Source: an uncultured Prevotella sp. (GTDB lineage: Bacteria > Bacteroidota > Bacteroidia > Bacteroidales > Bacteroidaceae). From it: a DNA stretch of 24,874 bases. The DNA lies in the NCBI GenBank assembly GCA_946998205.1, contig CAMPYJ010000038.1:1-24874 (forward strand). The letters are read 5' to 3'. Positions 16,772 to 23,192 of the stretch are shown one piece after another. The notes below the pieces were generated by a model. The model was not told the DNA's origin and searched no databases. It saw only the letters and a list, made by a program, of their open reading frames with translations. Position 1 is the first letter of the stretch. The number at the start of each line of letters is the position of its first letter. The position numbers and the translations under genes are program-made.

Positions 16772-18109
16772 TTATGCTATTAGGCGTGAAATTCTCTCGA
16801 TGTCAGTTTGCTTGTCGTAACCTTCTAAGATAGACAAGGTGGTATGCCCTGTTGCTACTGCAATATCTTCCGATGCAATGCCTTTCTTTTTTAGGTTGGT
16901 TACGAAACTTCTTCTTGCTGTATGCGTACCTATTAGGTTGTACTTTTTATCTTGTTTAGTTTCGCCTGTATCCGTATGGTAAGTAACATCATCAGCGATA
17001 TTTGCTAACTTTGCAGCTAACCTTATATAAGTCAACGCTGTACTCTTACATGGTGCTTTGGGCAATGAAGCAAAGTTGCCATATTTATTTACTAATTTTC
17101 TAACGGTGTCATTCATAGGGCATTTTACATATTTCTTCGTTTTGCTATTATATACCTTGATGCATTTCTCTGTTATAATCTCTGCATTTCTGAGATTTTC
17201 ATCCCAATCAGAAAATCTTAAGGCTGTATGGCAAGCTATAATAAAAAGGTCTCTACATTCATCCATCCTTTGGAGGTTTAAGTTGTGAGCCACCTTTCCT
17301 TTGATGGTATCTGAATTGAAGTCAAGCTGATAAATGCGTTCAATCTCATCTTCGCTTAATACGATGGATGTCTTTTCACTTTTTACATTGTGCTTGGTGT
17401 GCCAATGATGGTATGACAGTGAGACGAGTTTACCCTTCTCTTCTGCTTTCCTAAGCCATACTTTGAATGTGCTTAGAGTACTATCAACGGTGTTGAGGCT
17501 GTACGATGCTTTTTTAGCATTTGCCCAACATCTAAACTCATCCTCAAATTCTTCATTGAATAGTCTCCAAGACAGGTTATATCCTTTATCCTTACAAAAT
17601 TGCTTTAGTCGCTCTAAGCAAATTCTATGATTTCTTATCGTACCAATGGAGAGAAGTTTGCCATCCTCTTTCTTGTAGATGTAGTCTGTTATAAAAGCAT
17701 CGGGATTGTCTGCTACCTTATCTCCTTTTAGCTTTTTTTGAATAAACTCTTTGAAAGTGGATGCATTATACTCTATGATTTCATTTTCAGTTGGCGCAAT
17801 ATTCACTGCATCTGCATAATCGTGGCAATAGCTCAATAGCTTCTCAATTTTCTTATTGATAGCCTTACATTCTTTCTGCTTCACTGCTCCGCTTGAACTA
17901 TCCACCTTAGCCTTCTCATAAGGATGTGTAGCATCTCGCTTAATCCAAAAGTCTTTTTCAACCTTAGCTCCTATTGGAATTGATACTTTTTCCCCTTTTA
18001 TCTTTGATTTGAGTACAATCTCATACTTGTTATTCTTGTACTTCTTGTTCAAGTTGAAGTACACATTAAACGAAAATTCATCCTCAATAGAAATGTTTGT
18101 GCTTATCAT
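16772..18109 (-). CDS. Tyrosine recombinase/integrase 2
   Basis: Second site-specific recombinase, 445 aa, with the same domain order as integrase 1. The catalytic set is complete: Arg298 (TALRFSDW), His396 and Arg399 (HTARRSF), His422 (TGHTTLS) and Tyr431 (EGYDKQ). The coding sequence is visibly AT-richer than integrase 1 and matches the primase-like gene upstream, suggesting these two travelled together. Its likely promoter is at 18378-18409, giving an unusually long leader (about 260 bases) with short peptide frames, repeats and a strong hairpin. That arrangement could attenuate integrase expression. Confidence 0.93.
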   Translation of the reverse strand: MISTNISIEDEFSFNVYFNLNKKYKNNKYEIVLKSKIKGEKVSIPIGAKVEKDFWIKRDATHPYEKAKVDSSSGAVKQKECKAINKKIEKLLSYCHDYADAVNIAPTENEIIEYNASTFKEFIQKKLKGDKVADNPDAFITDYIYKKEDGKLLSIGTIRNHRICLERLKQFCKDKGYNLSWRLFNEEFEDEFRCWANAKKASYSLNTVDSTLSTFKVWLRKAEEKGKLVSLSYHHWHTKHNVKSEKTSIVLSEDEIERIYQLDFNSDTIKGKVAHNLNLQRMDECRDLFIIACHTALRFSDWDENLRNAEIITEKCIKVYNSKTKKYVKCPMNDTVRKLVNKYGNFASLPKAPCKSTALTYIRLAAKLANIADDVTYHTDTGETKQDKKYNLIGTHTARRSFVTNLKKKGIASEDIAVATGHTTLSILEGYDKQTDIERISRLIA

Positions 18110-18128
18110 GTGTCAAAATATTTTATTT

Positions 18129-18158
18129 GAAGAATATTTTAATAGAGGTATATTCTTC
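18129..18158. promoter_or_regulatory. Inverted repeat just before integrase 2
   Basis: GAAGAATAT (18129-18137) and ATATTCTTC (18150-18158) are perfect inverted 9-mers around 12 bases, 20 bases upstream of the integrase 2 start. It could be an operator, an excisionase/integrase core site or a leader hairpin. Related GAATATTCCT repeats occur at 18260 and 18310. Confidence 0.5.
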
Positions 18159-18182
18159 TTAACCTCAACTTAAAAAAGTATA

Positions 18183-18217
18183 GGGACGGCCCTCCCATGT
18201 AGAGAACGAGGCCGTCC
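18183..18217 (-). terminator. Strong GC-rich hairpin in the integrase 2 leader
   Basis: GGGACGGCC and GGCCGTCCC, extended by a TC/GA pair with one bulged base, make a stem of about 11 bp in otherwise AT-rich DNA. On the minus strand it is followed by TATACTTTTTT, an imperfect T tract. It lies between the probable promoter at 18378-18409 and the start of integrase 2. It can be the terminator of the primase-like gene, an attenuator of the integrase, or both. Confidence 0.55.
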
Positions 18218-18259
18218 CCCTTACTTTCAAAAGCATTTAATCAAACTCATCTGTTTAGC

Positions 18260-18319
18260 GAATATTCCTGAATATATTTTTTGATGGTTTCAAGAATGAC
18301 CATCTCTTGGAATATTCCT
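18260..18319 (+). repeat. Direct repeats GAATATTCCT
   Basis: The same 10-mer occurs at 18260-18269 and 18310-18319, exactly 50 bases apart, inside the integrase 2 leader. A minus-strand 18-codon frame (18303-18247) starts between them and runs through the first. The rest of the 320-base gap from 18110 to 18428 is AT-rich without a larger gene. Confidence 0.5.
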
Positions 18320-18377
18320 CATTCAAGTATAAGCGTTGAAATCAAGGTAGGCTTATATCTGAATGATACTACCAAAG

Positions 18378-18409
18378 CAAAGGTATAAGAAATAAAATCT
18401 AAAAGCAAA
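18378..18409 (-). promoter_or_regulatory. Probable promoter of integrase 2
   Basis: On the minus strand TTTG (18409-18406), 20 bases, then TACCTTTG (18385-18378), which fits the Bacteroidetes consensus. It sits directly after the stop of the primase-like gene and fires toward integrase 2, about 260 bases away. Confidence 0.6.
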
Positions 18410-18428
18410 CACCAAACCTAAATAATTG

Positions 18429-19967
18429 TTAATTTATCAAGGTCTTTTTGTTAGGATTGGTTTCTATATGATGACTTTTACAAAAGCTGTATAGCCTATC
18501 TTTCCCAATGTGTATTCCATTCTGCTTAAAATTTTGTAAGTTATCCTTCAACGATTTTGAGACATCGTATAGCTCTCCAATCTCATCATCAGTATATCTC
18601 CTTTTTTCTGGAATAGGACTTTGAAACATAATTGTTGGAGGGTTATTAGTATATGCTTTATTGTCCTTTCCCGAAAAATCATTTTGAATATGCTCCCAAA
18701 CCATACTTACATCTCCATCTTTCAAATACCTTGATAAGGTTTTCTCTGAAATCTTGATACCATCATTTCTTAGGTTCTCAACATTATCTATAATAGTTAG
18801 AGTAGAATTGTATAAAGGTAAAATCTTTTCCATCCTTAAAAGTTTAGAAACCTTTTTGCTATAAGATTTTGGCTCAAGATGATGTTCCATACAATACTCT
18901 TTATCAAGACGAAACAGATGCCTCCTTCCTTTATATTCACTGTGCATTATTTCTTCAATGGATAACGATGATACATATTTAGCTATCTTATAGATTTCAA
19001 AAGTTTTCAGAACATTATCCTTGTTATCGTATTTTCCAATGATATAGATTTCATACATCAAATCATAGACTAAATTTTCAAGAGTTATCTTTGGGTTGAT
19101 GCGCCTATATTGGATGGCATCAGCACAGAGCTTCTTTCTTCGGTGTTGTCCATCCTTGATGGTAACAACTTTTAGATTATCCATGCTTGCGATTAGCCTA
19201 TCTTTGATTAGGGGACGGCAAACCTCTTCATACTTTTCCCCATCAAAAATAAAAGCACCATATCTGTATGCTATAGGGTTAGAATGGTCTTGCACTTGGA
19301 ATACCGAACGATACTTGTTGAGAAAATCCCAAGGAGAGAATTTGCATAGGTCATTGAAAAAATCCGTTTGAGGCATCTTTGCTTTAGCTTTCTTTTCCTT
19401 TCTGCCCTCCATTTTCTCATTGTTCATAGGCTCATGTGGAAATTCGCTTAGGTGATAGATGCTATCTGCATTGACTATCAAATTTGTTTCAGAGCAATCG
19501 CATCCAAAGTAAAGCTGATTGATGTTTTCCGAACAGTTGTCATCGTTCTCAAATTCGGGAACACAGTCTTTCAAGTAATGGTTGATGGAACAAACCAAAG
19601 GTTGATAATGGCATCTGTCTATAAGTTCATCAAAGAGATAGATAAAACGGTATCTGAAACCTTCTCCCTTATACCCATTGTTTGCCGTGTAGTAAGCCAT
19701 CGTAGGCTTCTTGGCAATCCTCTCAATCATCATAGGCATATCAATCGGGCATCCATCTATGTCAAGACAAATAAACGAGGTACACATATAGTTATCCTTA
19801 ATTCGTCTGTTGTCTTTGAAAATATGTGTGATAGCATGACCGTTCTTTACATACTCTACGAAAGCATTTAGGTCAGTGTCTCTACTCTCAAACTTCATTG
19901 CTTGGAAGTTTACCTTACTCTCTCGTTTTTGTTGGTACGAGTAAACCTTCGTTGAGGTACTATACAT
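18429..19967 (-). CDS. Primase/replication-like protein of a mobile element
   Basis: A 512-aa protein I assign only tentatively. Residues 60-175 resemble the primase-polymerase or VirE_N-like region of plasmid and mobile-element proteins. They show a D-x-D pair in CLDIDG (Asp69, Asp71), then GFRYRFIYLFD (103-113), then DNCSENINQLYFGCD (about 143-157), which fits the D-x-S-x-N-x-x-(R/Q)-L-Y-F-G motif of such proteins. A basic linker (188-198) leads to a helical part. The C-terminus holds two similar HTH-like modules, NVENLRNDGIKISEKTLSRYL (from 395) and LKDNLQNFKQNGIHIGKDRLY (from 473). This would suit replication initiation for an excised element. It reads opposite to the small genes at 20144, from a divergent control region. 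Confidence 0.5.
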   Translation of the reverse strand: MYSTSTKVYSYQQKRESKVNFQAMKFESRDTDLNAFVEYVKNGHAITHIFKDNRRIKDNYMCTSFICLDIDGCPIDMPMMIERIAKKPTMAYYTANNGYKGEGFRYRFIYLFDELIDRCHYQPLVCSINHYLKDCVPEFENDDNCSENINQLYFGCDCSETNLIVNADSIYHLSEFPHEPMNNEKMEGRKEKKAKAKMPQTDFFNDLCKFSPWDFLNKYRSVFQVQDHSNPIAYRYGAFIFDGEKYEEVCRPLIKDRLIASMDNLKVVTIKDGQHRRKKLCADAIQYRRINPKITLENLVYDLMYEIYIIGKYDNKDNVLKTFEIYKIAKYVSSLSIEEIMHSEYKGRRHLFRLDKEYCMEHHLEPKSYSKKVSKLLRMEKILPLYNSTLTIIDNVENLRNDGIKISEKTLSRYLKDGDVSMVWEHIQNDFSGKDNKAYTNNPPTIMFQSPIPEKRRYTDDEIGELYDVSKSLKDNLQNFKQNGIHIGKDRLYSFCKSHHIETNPNKKTLIN

Positions 19968-20047
19968 ATTTTATACCTCCTTCTTCTACCTTTCTTATCA
20001 TGTTAAAAATATTATGTTTTCGGTCTCACGACCAAATCTCATTTGAG

Positions 20048-20078
20048 CAAAGATATAAAAAAAATATCCTAAAAGCAA
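20048..20078 (-). promoter_or_regulatory. Promoter of the primase-like gene
   Basis: On the minus strand TTG (20078-20076), 20 bases, then TATCTTTG (20055-20048). It lies about 80 bases before the start at 19967. Confidence 0.6.
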
Positions 20079-20083
20079 GTTTG

Positions 20084-20128
20084 AACTTACTTTTTATAAC
20101 TTACTTGATATTTATATATAGTAAGTAA
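20084..20128. repeat. AACTTACTT repeats in the divergent control region
   Basis: AACTTACTT occurs at 20084-20092 and 20098-20106 (14-base spacing), and a partly inverted AGTAAGT copy lies at 20120-20126. They sit just upstream of the minus-strand promoter and 16 bases before the plus-strand small gene. Binding sites for an autoregulator, or initiator iterons, are both possible. Confidence 0.4.
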
Positions 20129-20143
20129 AAAAGAAAAGTAACG

Positions 20144-20482
20144 ATGATAATTTACGGTACAGAAGAAAATAAGAAACGCTCTCAACCTCATACCGAGGAG
20201 GCTAAAAAGAAAATCAGTGAGAGCCAAAAGAAAAGATACGATAGGTTGAGGCAAAAGGCAAAGCTATACGATGCGATTTTAGTCCATCAACAAGAAACGG
20301 ATGAACAAGACCTTGAAGAGCAAATGACAAAGATTAAGGGCAAGGCAGATGTCAATTTTGAGGAACTAAAAGATGCATTGCTCGACCTATCCATGCTTAA
20401 ACAAACTATTGAAGGAACTGAAAATAAAAAAGATAAAATAGATAACGATGAAGACAATGAAGAATATCAAAAGACATTTTAA
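20144..20482 (+). CDS. Small NUMOD3-like basic protein of the element
   Basis: A 112-aa charged protein. Residues about 14-32 (QPHTEEAKKKISESQKKRY) resemble the NUMOD3 DNA-binding motif (HSEETKRKISES pattern) found beside homing nucleases, but no nuclease domain follows. The rest is a probable coiled coil with Glu/Lys-rich ends and an acidic tail (DKIDNDEDNEE). It starts downstream of the repeats at 20084-20128, divergent from the primase-like gene. Its end overlaps the next gene by 35 bases. A DNA-binding accessory or regulator for replication or mobilisation is plausible but not shown. Confidence 0.6.
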   Translation: MIIYGTEENKKRSQPHTEEAKKKISESQKKRYDRLRQKAKLYDAILVHQQETDEQDLEEQMTKIKGKADVNFEELKDALLDLSMLKQTIEGTENKKDKIDNDEDNEEYQKTF

Positions 20483-20879
20483 TAAGGATGTAATAAAGAA
20501 AGGAATGAAGAAAGCTGCAAAAGAACATAATACCATAGATGATGAGCGTTGTATAAACCACTTTCAGAATATACTCTTCCGTGTGCTTGATACAACGGAT
20601 GGGGTTGCCGAAATTATTGAGGGTAACGACTTATTAAGGGATGCTATTGATGGATTGGCAATGAGCTTAGAAAATAGAGTGGACTGCAATATATTTAATG
20701 TTGATAATGTACAAGCCATTTGGGAGATTAGCAGAACCGACCTAACCCGTGCTGTAACAGAAGTTATAACATCTTTGCTTTTCCACCTCAAGGTTGATAT
20801 TCTTTTAAGAACTATGCTTGGCAATGGCAACCAAGAGCATGATTTTGACATCTTCGACTCAAGGTTGGGTACGGCCTAA
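20448..20879 (+). CDS. Hypothetical protein (143 aa) overlapping the NUMOD3-like gene
   Basis: No family recognised. It begins with a basic segment (MKTMKNIKRHFNKDVIKKGMKKAAKEH), is then mainly helical and mildly acidic, and ends in a polar tail. No signal peptide or clear membrane segment. The start at 20448 lies inside the upstream gene; the ATG at 20457 is an alternative. The 35-base overlap in another frame suggests translational coupling, so the two small proteins probably work together. The 265 bases after it up to the serine recombinase hold only that gene's promoter and an inverted repeat. Confidence 0.6.
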   Translation: MKTMKNIKRHFNKDVIKKGMKKAAKEHNTIDDERCINHFQNILFRVLDTTDGVAEIIEGNDLLRDAIDGLAMSLENRVDCNIFNVDNVQAIWEISRTDLTRAVTEVITSLLFHLKVDILLRTMLGNGNQEHDFDIFDSRLGTA

Positions 20880-21028
20880 TGAAGCTAAAAGGCGATAAGT
20901 AGTTGATTATCAGTATAGGTTATCTGTTTAGTGTGATTGATGCATCAATTTTCCATTAGCTGTAATCAAAGTTACACCTTAAATGTAGTATATCTTATTG
21001 AATAACAGGGATTTATAACATCCTATAG

Positions 21029-21059
21029 TTGCAAGATAACAGGAAATTCCGTATCTTTG
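21029..21059 (+). promoter_or_regulatory. Promoter of the serine recombinase
   Basis: TTG (21029-21031), 20 bases, TATCTTTG (21052-21059). The start codon is 85 bases further on. Confidence 0.65.
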
Positions 21060-21065
21060 TATCAA

Positions 21066-21087
21066 ATTAAATGTGATGCAATTTAAT
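21066..21087. promoter_or_regulatory. Inverted repeat before the serine recombinase
   Basis: ATTAAAT (21066-21072) and ATTTAAT (21081-21087) flank GTGATGCA, immediately after the -7 box. Its position suits an operator or a recombinase binding subsite (res/inversion site) for self-control. Confidence 0.45.
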
Positions 21088-21144
21088 CTTATAAGCAAGT
21101 AGGTTTCAAAGATTTTTGCGTGTCATTCTAACTTAAAAGATTAT

Positions 21145-21783
21145 ATGAGTACAAAGACAAGGGTTTGCATCTATGCGAGAGTTTCAACGAGTTCTCAGGA
21201 TTACGAACGGCAATTAGCCGACTTGAGAGAGTATGCCTACAAGATGGGGTATGTGGTGGTCAAAGAGTTCTCGGAGAAGATAAGCGGAGCGAAGAAGATT
21301 GCAGAGCGTGATGCACTGACCGAACTTCTTAACTTTGTTGTAAGCAGCAAGATTGATAAGGTGCTTATATATGAGTGTAGCCGACTTTCAAGAAGGGCAG
21401 TTGATTTCTTGAGTATCATCGAACAGTTCAACACGATGAAGGTGAGCCTCTTCATTCTCCAAAACGGATTGGAGACGCTTCTTCCCAATGGTCAAGTTAA
21501 TCCCATCGCAAATCTTGTCTTGGGCATCCTCGCACAATTCAACTCGATGGAACGCTCACTTATCCGTTCACGCATGGAAAGCGGTTATAACCATTATCGC
21601 ACGCAAGGAGGTAAGGTGGGGCGCAAAGAGGGCTATCGAAAAACGGATGAGCAGATGCTTGAGCAATATAAGGCAGAAGTGAAGTTGCTCAAAAAAGGAC
21701 TGTCTCTTCGCAATGTGAGCCAAATCACAAGTACATCAGTGAATACTTTGAGAAAAGTAAAGGCTATTGCAATGGCTGTATGA
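21145..21783 (+). CDS. Serine recombinase (resolvase/invertase family)
   Basis: A 212-aa small serine recombinase. The catalytic N-domain starts VCIYARVSTSSQ with nucleophile Ser14 and Arg12. YECSRLSRRAVD carries the conserved active-site Arg pair, and the long E helix follows (VLGILAQFNSMERSLIRSRMESG). The C-terminus (about 165-205, LLKKGLSLRNVSQITSTSVNTLRKV) is the HTH that binds DNA. The size and HTH fit resolvases and DNA invertases rather than large integrases. It might resolve element dimers or flip a segment; no pair of inverted crossover sites was found nearby. Codon use is less AT-rich than in the primase-like gene, so it may have arrived separately. Confidence 0.93.
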   Translation: MSTKTRVCIYARVSTSSQDYERQLADLREYAYKMGYVVVKEFSEKISGAKKIAERDALTELLNFVVSSKIDKVLIYECSRLSRRAVDFLSIIEQFNTMKVSLFILQNGLETLLPNGQVNPIANLVLGILAQFNSMERSLIRSRMESGYNHYRTQGGKVGRKEGYRKTDEQMLEQYKAEVKLLKKGLSLRNVSQITSTSVNTLRKVKAIAMAV

Positions 21784-21786
21784 TAT

Positions 21787-21817
21787 AATAAGGTGGGGCG
21801 TGATGCTCCACCTTATT
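21787..21817. terminator. Bidirectional hairpin between the serine recombinase and the small minus-strand gene
   Basis: AATAAGGTGGGG (21787-21798) pairs with CTCCACCTTATT (21806-21817) around a 7-base loop, a near-perfect 12-bp stem. It overlaps the TAA of the minus-strand gene and lies 4 bases past the recombinase stop. Confidence 0.75.
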
Positions 21818-22058
21818 GCATTTCTATTGGTGGTAAGGCTAAAGCCTTATCTTTCTTAAACTCGCTTATTTTCACCTCTGCTATGTTCACGCTCATTTCG
21901 TAAAGCATCGCACAATAGGTAGACACACCGATGGAGCAACCCATATTGGCAACAAGCAAAGGTTTGTCTGTATCGCCAAACAGATACCGCTGGAATGCCG
22001 TTACATCAGTTTCCTTCACTTTCTTAAGCACCTCATTTATACCTTCTTCTTTTAGCAT
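21813..22058 (-). CDS. Hypothetical protein (81 aa), possibly a SIS-domain-like fragment
   Basis: Unrecognised small protein. The start ATG at 22058 is preferred; a longer frame from TTG 22079 would begin inside the likely -7 box. Residues about 35-55 (DKPLLVANMGCSIGVSTYCAMLYEM) recall the first strand-loop-helix of sugar isomerase (SIS) domains (GxGxS then helix), but the rest of such a domain is absent. It may be a degraded remnant or a small protein that only looks similar. A possible promoter on the minus strand is TTTG (22109-22106), 21 bases, AATCTTTG (22084-22077). Confidence 0.5.
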   Translation of the reverse strand: MLKEEGINEVLKKVKETDVTAFQRYLFGDTDKPLLVANMGCSIGVSTYCAMLYEMSVNIAEVKISEFKKDKALALPPIEMQ

Positions 22059-22123
22059 TTTTACCGATTTATTATGCAAAGATTAGAAATTTATATCGAA
22101 AACGGCAAATATATGCTTGTTTA

Positions 22124-22155
22124 TTTGTACATCTTAGTTAAAATCTGTATATTTG
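22124..22155 (+). promoter_or_regulatory. Orphan consensus promoter
   Basis: TTTG (22124-22127), 20 bases, TATATTTG (22148-22155), a full Bacteroidetes match. No gene over 60 codons starts in the next 300 bases, so it probably drives the RNA unit at 22162-22398. Confidence 0.6.
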
Positions 22156-22161
22156 CACCAT

Positions 22162-22398
22162 CGCATTGCTGTCAATACAGTTTTGCGTTAGACATATTGA
22201 TAAAAGCGTATCTTCACTAAACACTGCTCTGTGAAATCTGGACAATTTCAATTAGTCGGCAGGTATGGTGGGTTACGCTCTTTTGTTTGTATTCGTATCA
22301 ACGAAATACATCCAGTGGAGTTGTACCCCCTTTCCTTTTGACTATTGGGAGTCCAGACCCACACAGAGAAGGATTGGTAGGTTTCGACTCCACTTTTT
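22162..22398 (+). ncRNA. Candidate small structured RNA
   Basis: A transcript from the promoter at 22124-22155 would start near 22162. It would end at a long stem: GTGGAGTTGTACC (22315-22327) against GGTTTCGACTCCAC (22380-22393), followed by five T. The seven outer pairs are perfect. A smaller hairpin, GTATTCG/CGAAATAC, lies at 22289-22309. A 57-codon frame from the ATG at 22265 runs through the stem to about 22438 with no recognisable product and no start signal. No known RNA family was recognised. Alternatives: a leader for the gene at 22477, or leftover mobile-element DNA. Most of the 400-base gap 22080-22476 is covered by this unit. Confidence 0.4.
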
Positions 22399-22406
22399 CT
22401 GTATGG

Positions 22407-22459
22407 CTGTGATAATATTTCTTTTTGTTGTAGTTTAGGGTCGAAACTACATATCACAG
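22407..22459 (+). promoter_or_regulatory. Two-part inverted repeat before the 87-aa gene
   Basis: CTGTGATA (22407-22414) faces TATCACAG (22452-22459), and inside it GTAGTTT (22430-22436) faces AAACTAC (22444-22450). The structure ends 17 bases before the start at 22477, so it could be an operator or a leader hairpin that hides the start. Confidence 0.5.
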
Positions 22460-22476
22460 ATTAAAGACTATCCCTA

Positions 22477-22740
22477 ATGGAAGACAATCTGAAACAATCA
22501 GAAAAGAAGACCATCAAATTTTCATGGTCAGATGAACAAACAAGGGAGTTTCGTAAATATATGGAAAAGTACGAAGGAGACCTTGATGATGGAAGTTATG
22601 AACGACTAAATGCCGTTTTGGACAAAGTAGAGCTGGTTAGTGAACTCAACACAGAAGAATTGAGACTGTTGAGAGAAACAAAAGTCTATCCAGCCTTTCA
22701 GCATTTCTTATATTCTAAAGGTATTGAGCATCCTTTCTAA
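22477..22740 (+). CDS. Hypothetical protein (87 aa)
   Basis: No family recognised. Predicted soluble, highly charged and helical (SWSDEQTREFRKYMEKYEGD, then VLDKVELVSELNTEELRLLRET), ending in an aromatic-rich tail (PAFQHFLYSKGIEHPF). No signal peptide or membrane segment. It follows the inverted repeat at 22407-22459. The left end of the IS1380-type element begins 52 bases after its stop. It looks like a complete gene rather than a fragment, but expression is unproven. Confidence 0.55.
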   Translation: MEDNLKQSEKKTIKFSWSDEQTREFRKYMEKYEGDLDDGSYERLNAVLDKVELVSELNTEELRLLRETKVYPAFQHFLYSKGIEHPF

Positions 22741-23192
22741 AACAGACTTATCTATATTAAACTATAAATCAAACAACAAATTTTATGAAGAACCTTAATT
22801 CCGCAGCATAAATTCTTGTAAGAACTCCAAGTGTCTGAGAAACAAAGTTCTCAAAACACTTGGATATGTCAGAAATTTCACCTATCTTAGTGCTACGAAT
22901 ATAACAAGTAAGCAAAAATCTGACATGACAAAGGTAGCAATTAAAAACGAGAATATCACTTCTTTCGGAGGAATTTATCACATTATGGACGTTTTCTCAA
23001 AGTTGGGCTTTGAAAAACTTACCGAATCTGTATTGGGCAAACGTGGAAGTAGCGGCAAAGCATTCTGTTATGGAAGTATTTTTGGCTCTCTCTTCTTCAG
23101 TTACCTTTGTGGTGGAGAATGCCTTGAGGACATCAATGCGCTTATAGGGCAGTTCAAGCAGAGACCTGATACGTAGGGTGTTCAAAATTGCT

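Noticed and set aside
22365..22400. T-arm-like GGTTTCGACTCC suggesting a tRNA or tmRNA
   Set aside because: No acceptor stem, anticodon arm or D arm can be built around it; the bases are better explained by the long stem starting at 22315.
22265..22438. 57-codon frame with hydrophobic ends
   Set aside because: No start signal or family, and it runs through a strong hairpin with a T run; a frame of this length is expected by chance.
22248..22457. 69-codon minus-strand frame
   Set aside because: No recognisable motif, no promoter on that strand, and it overlaps the two inverted repeat structures.
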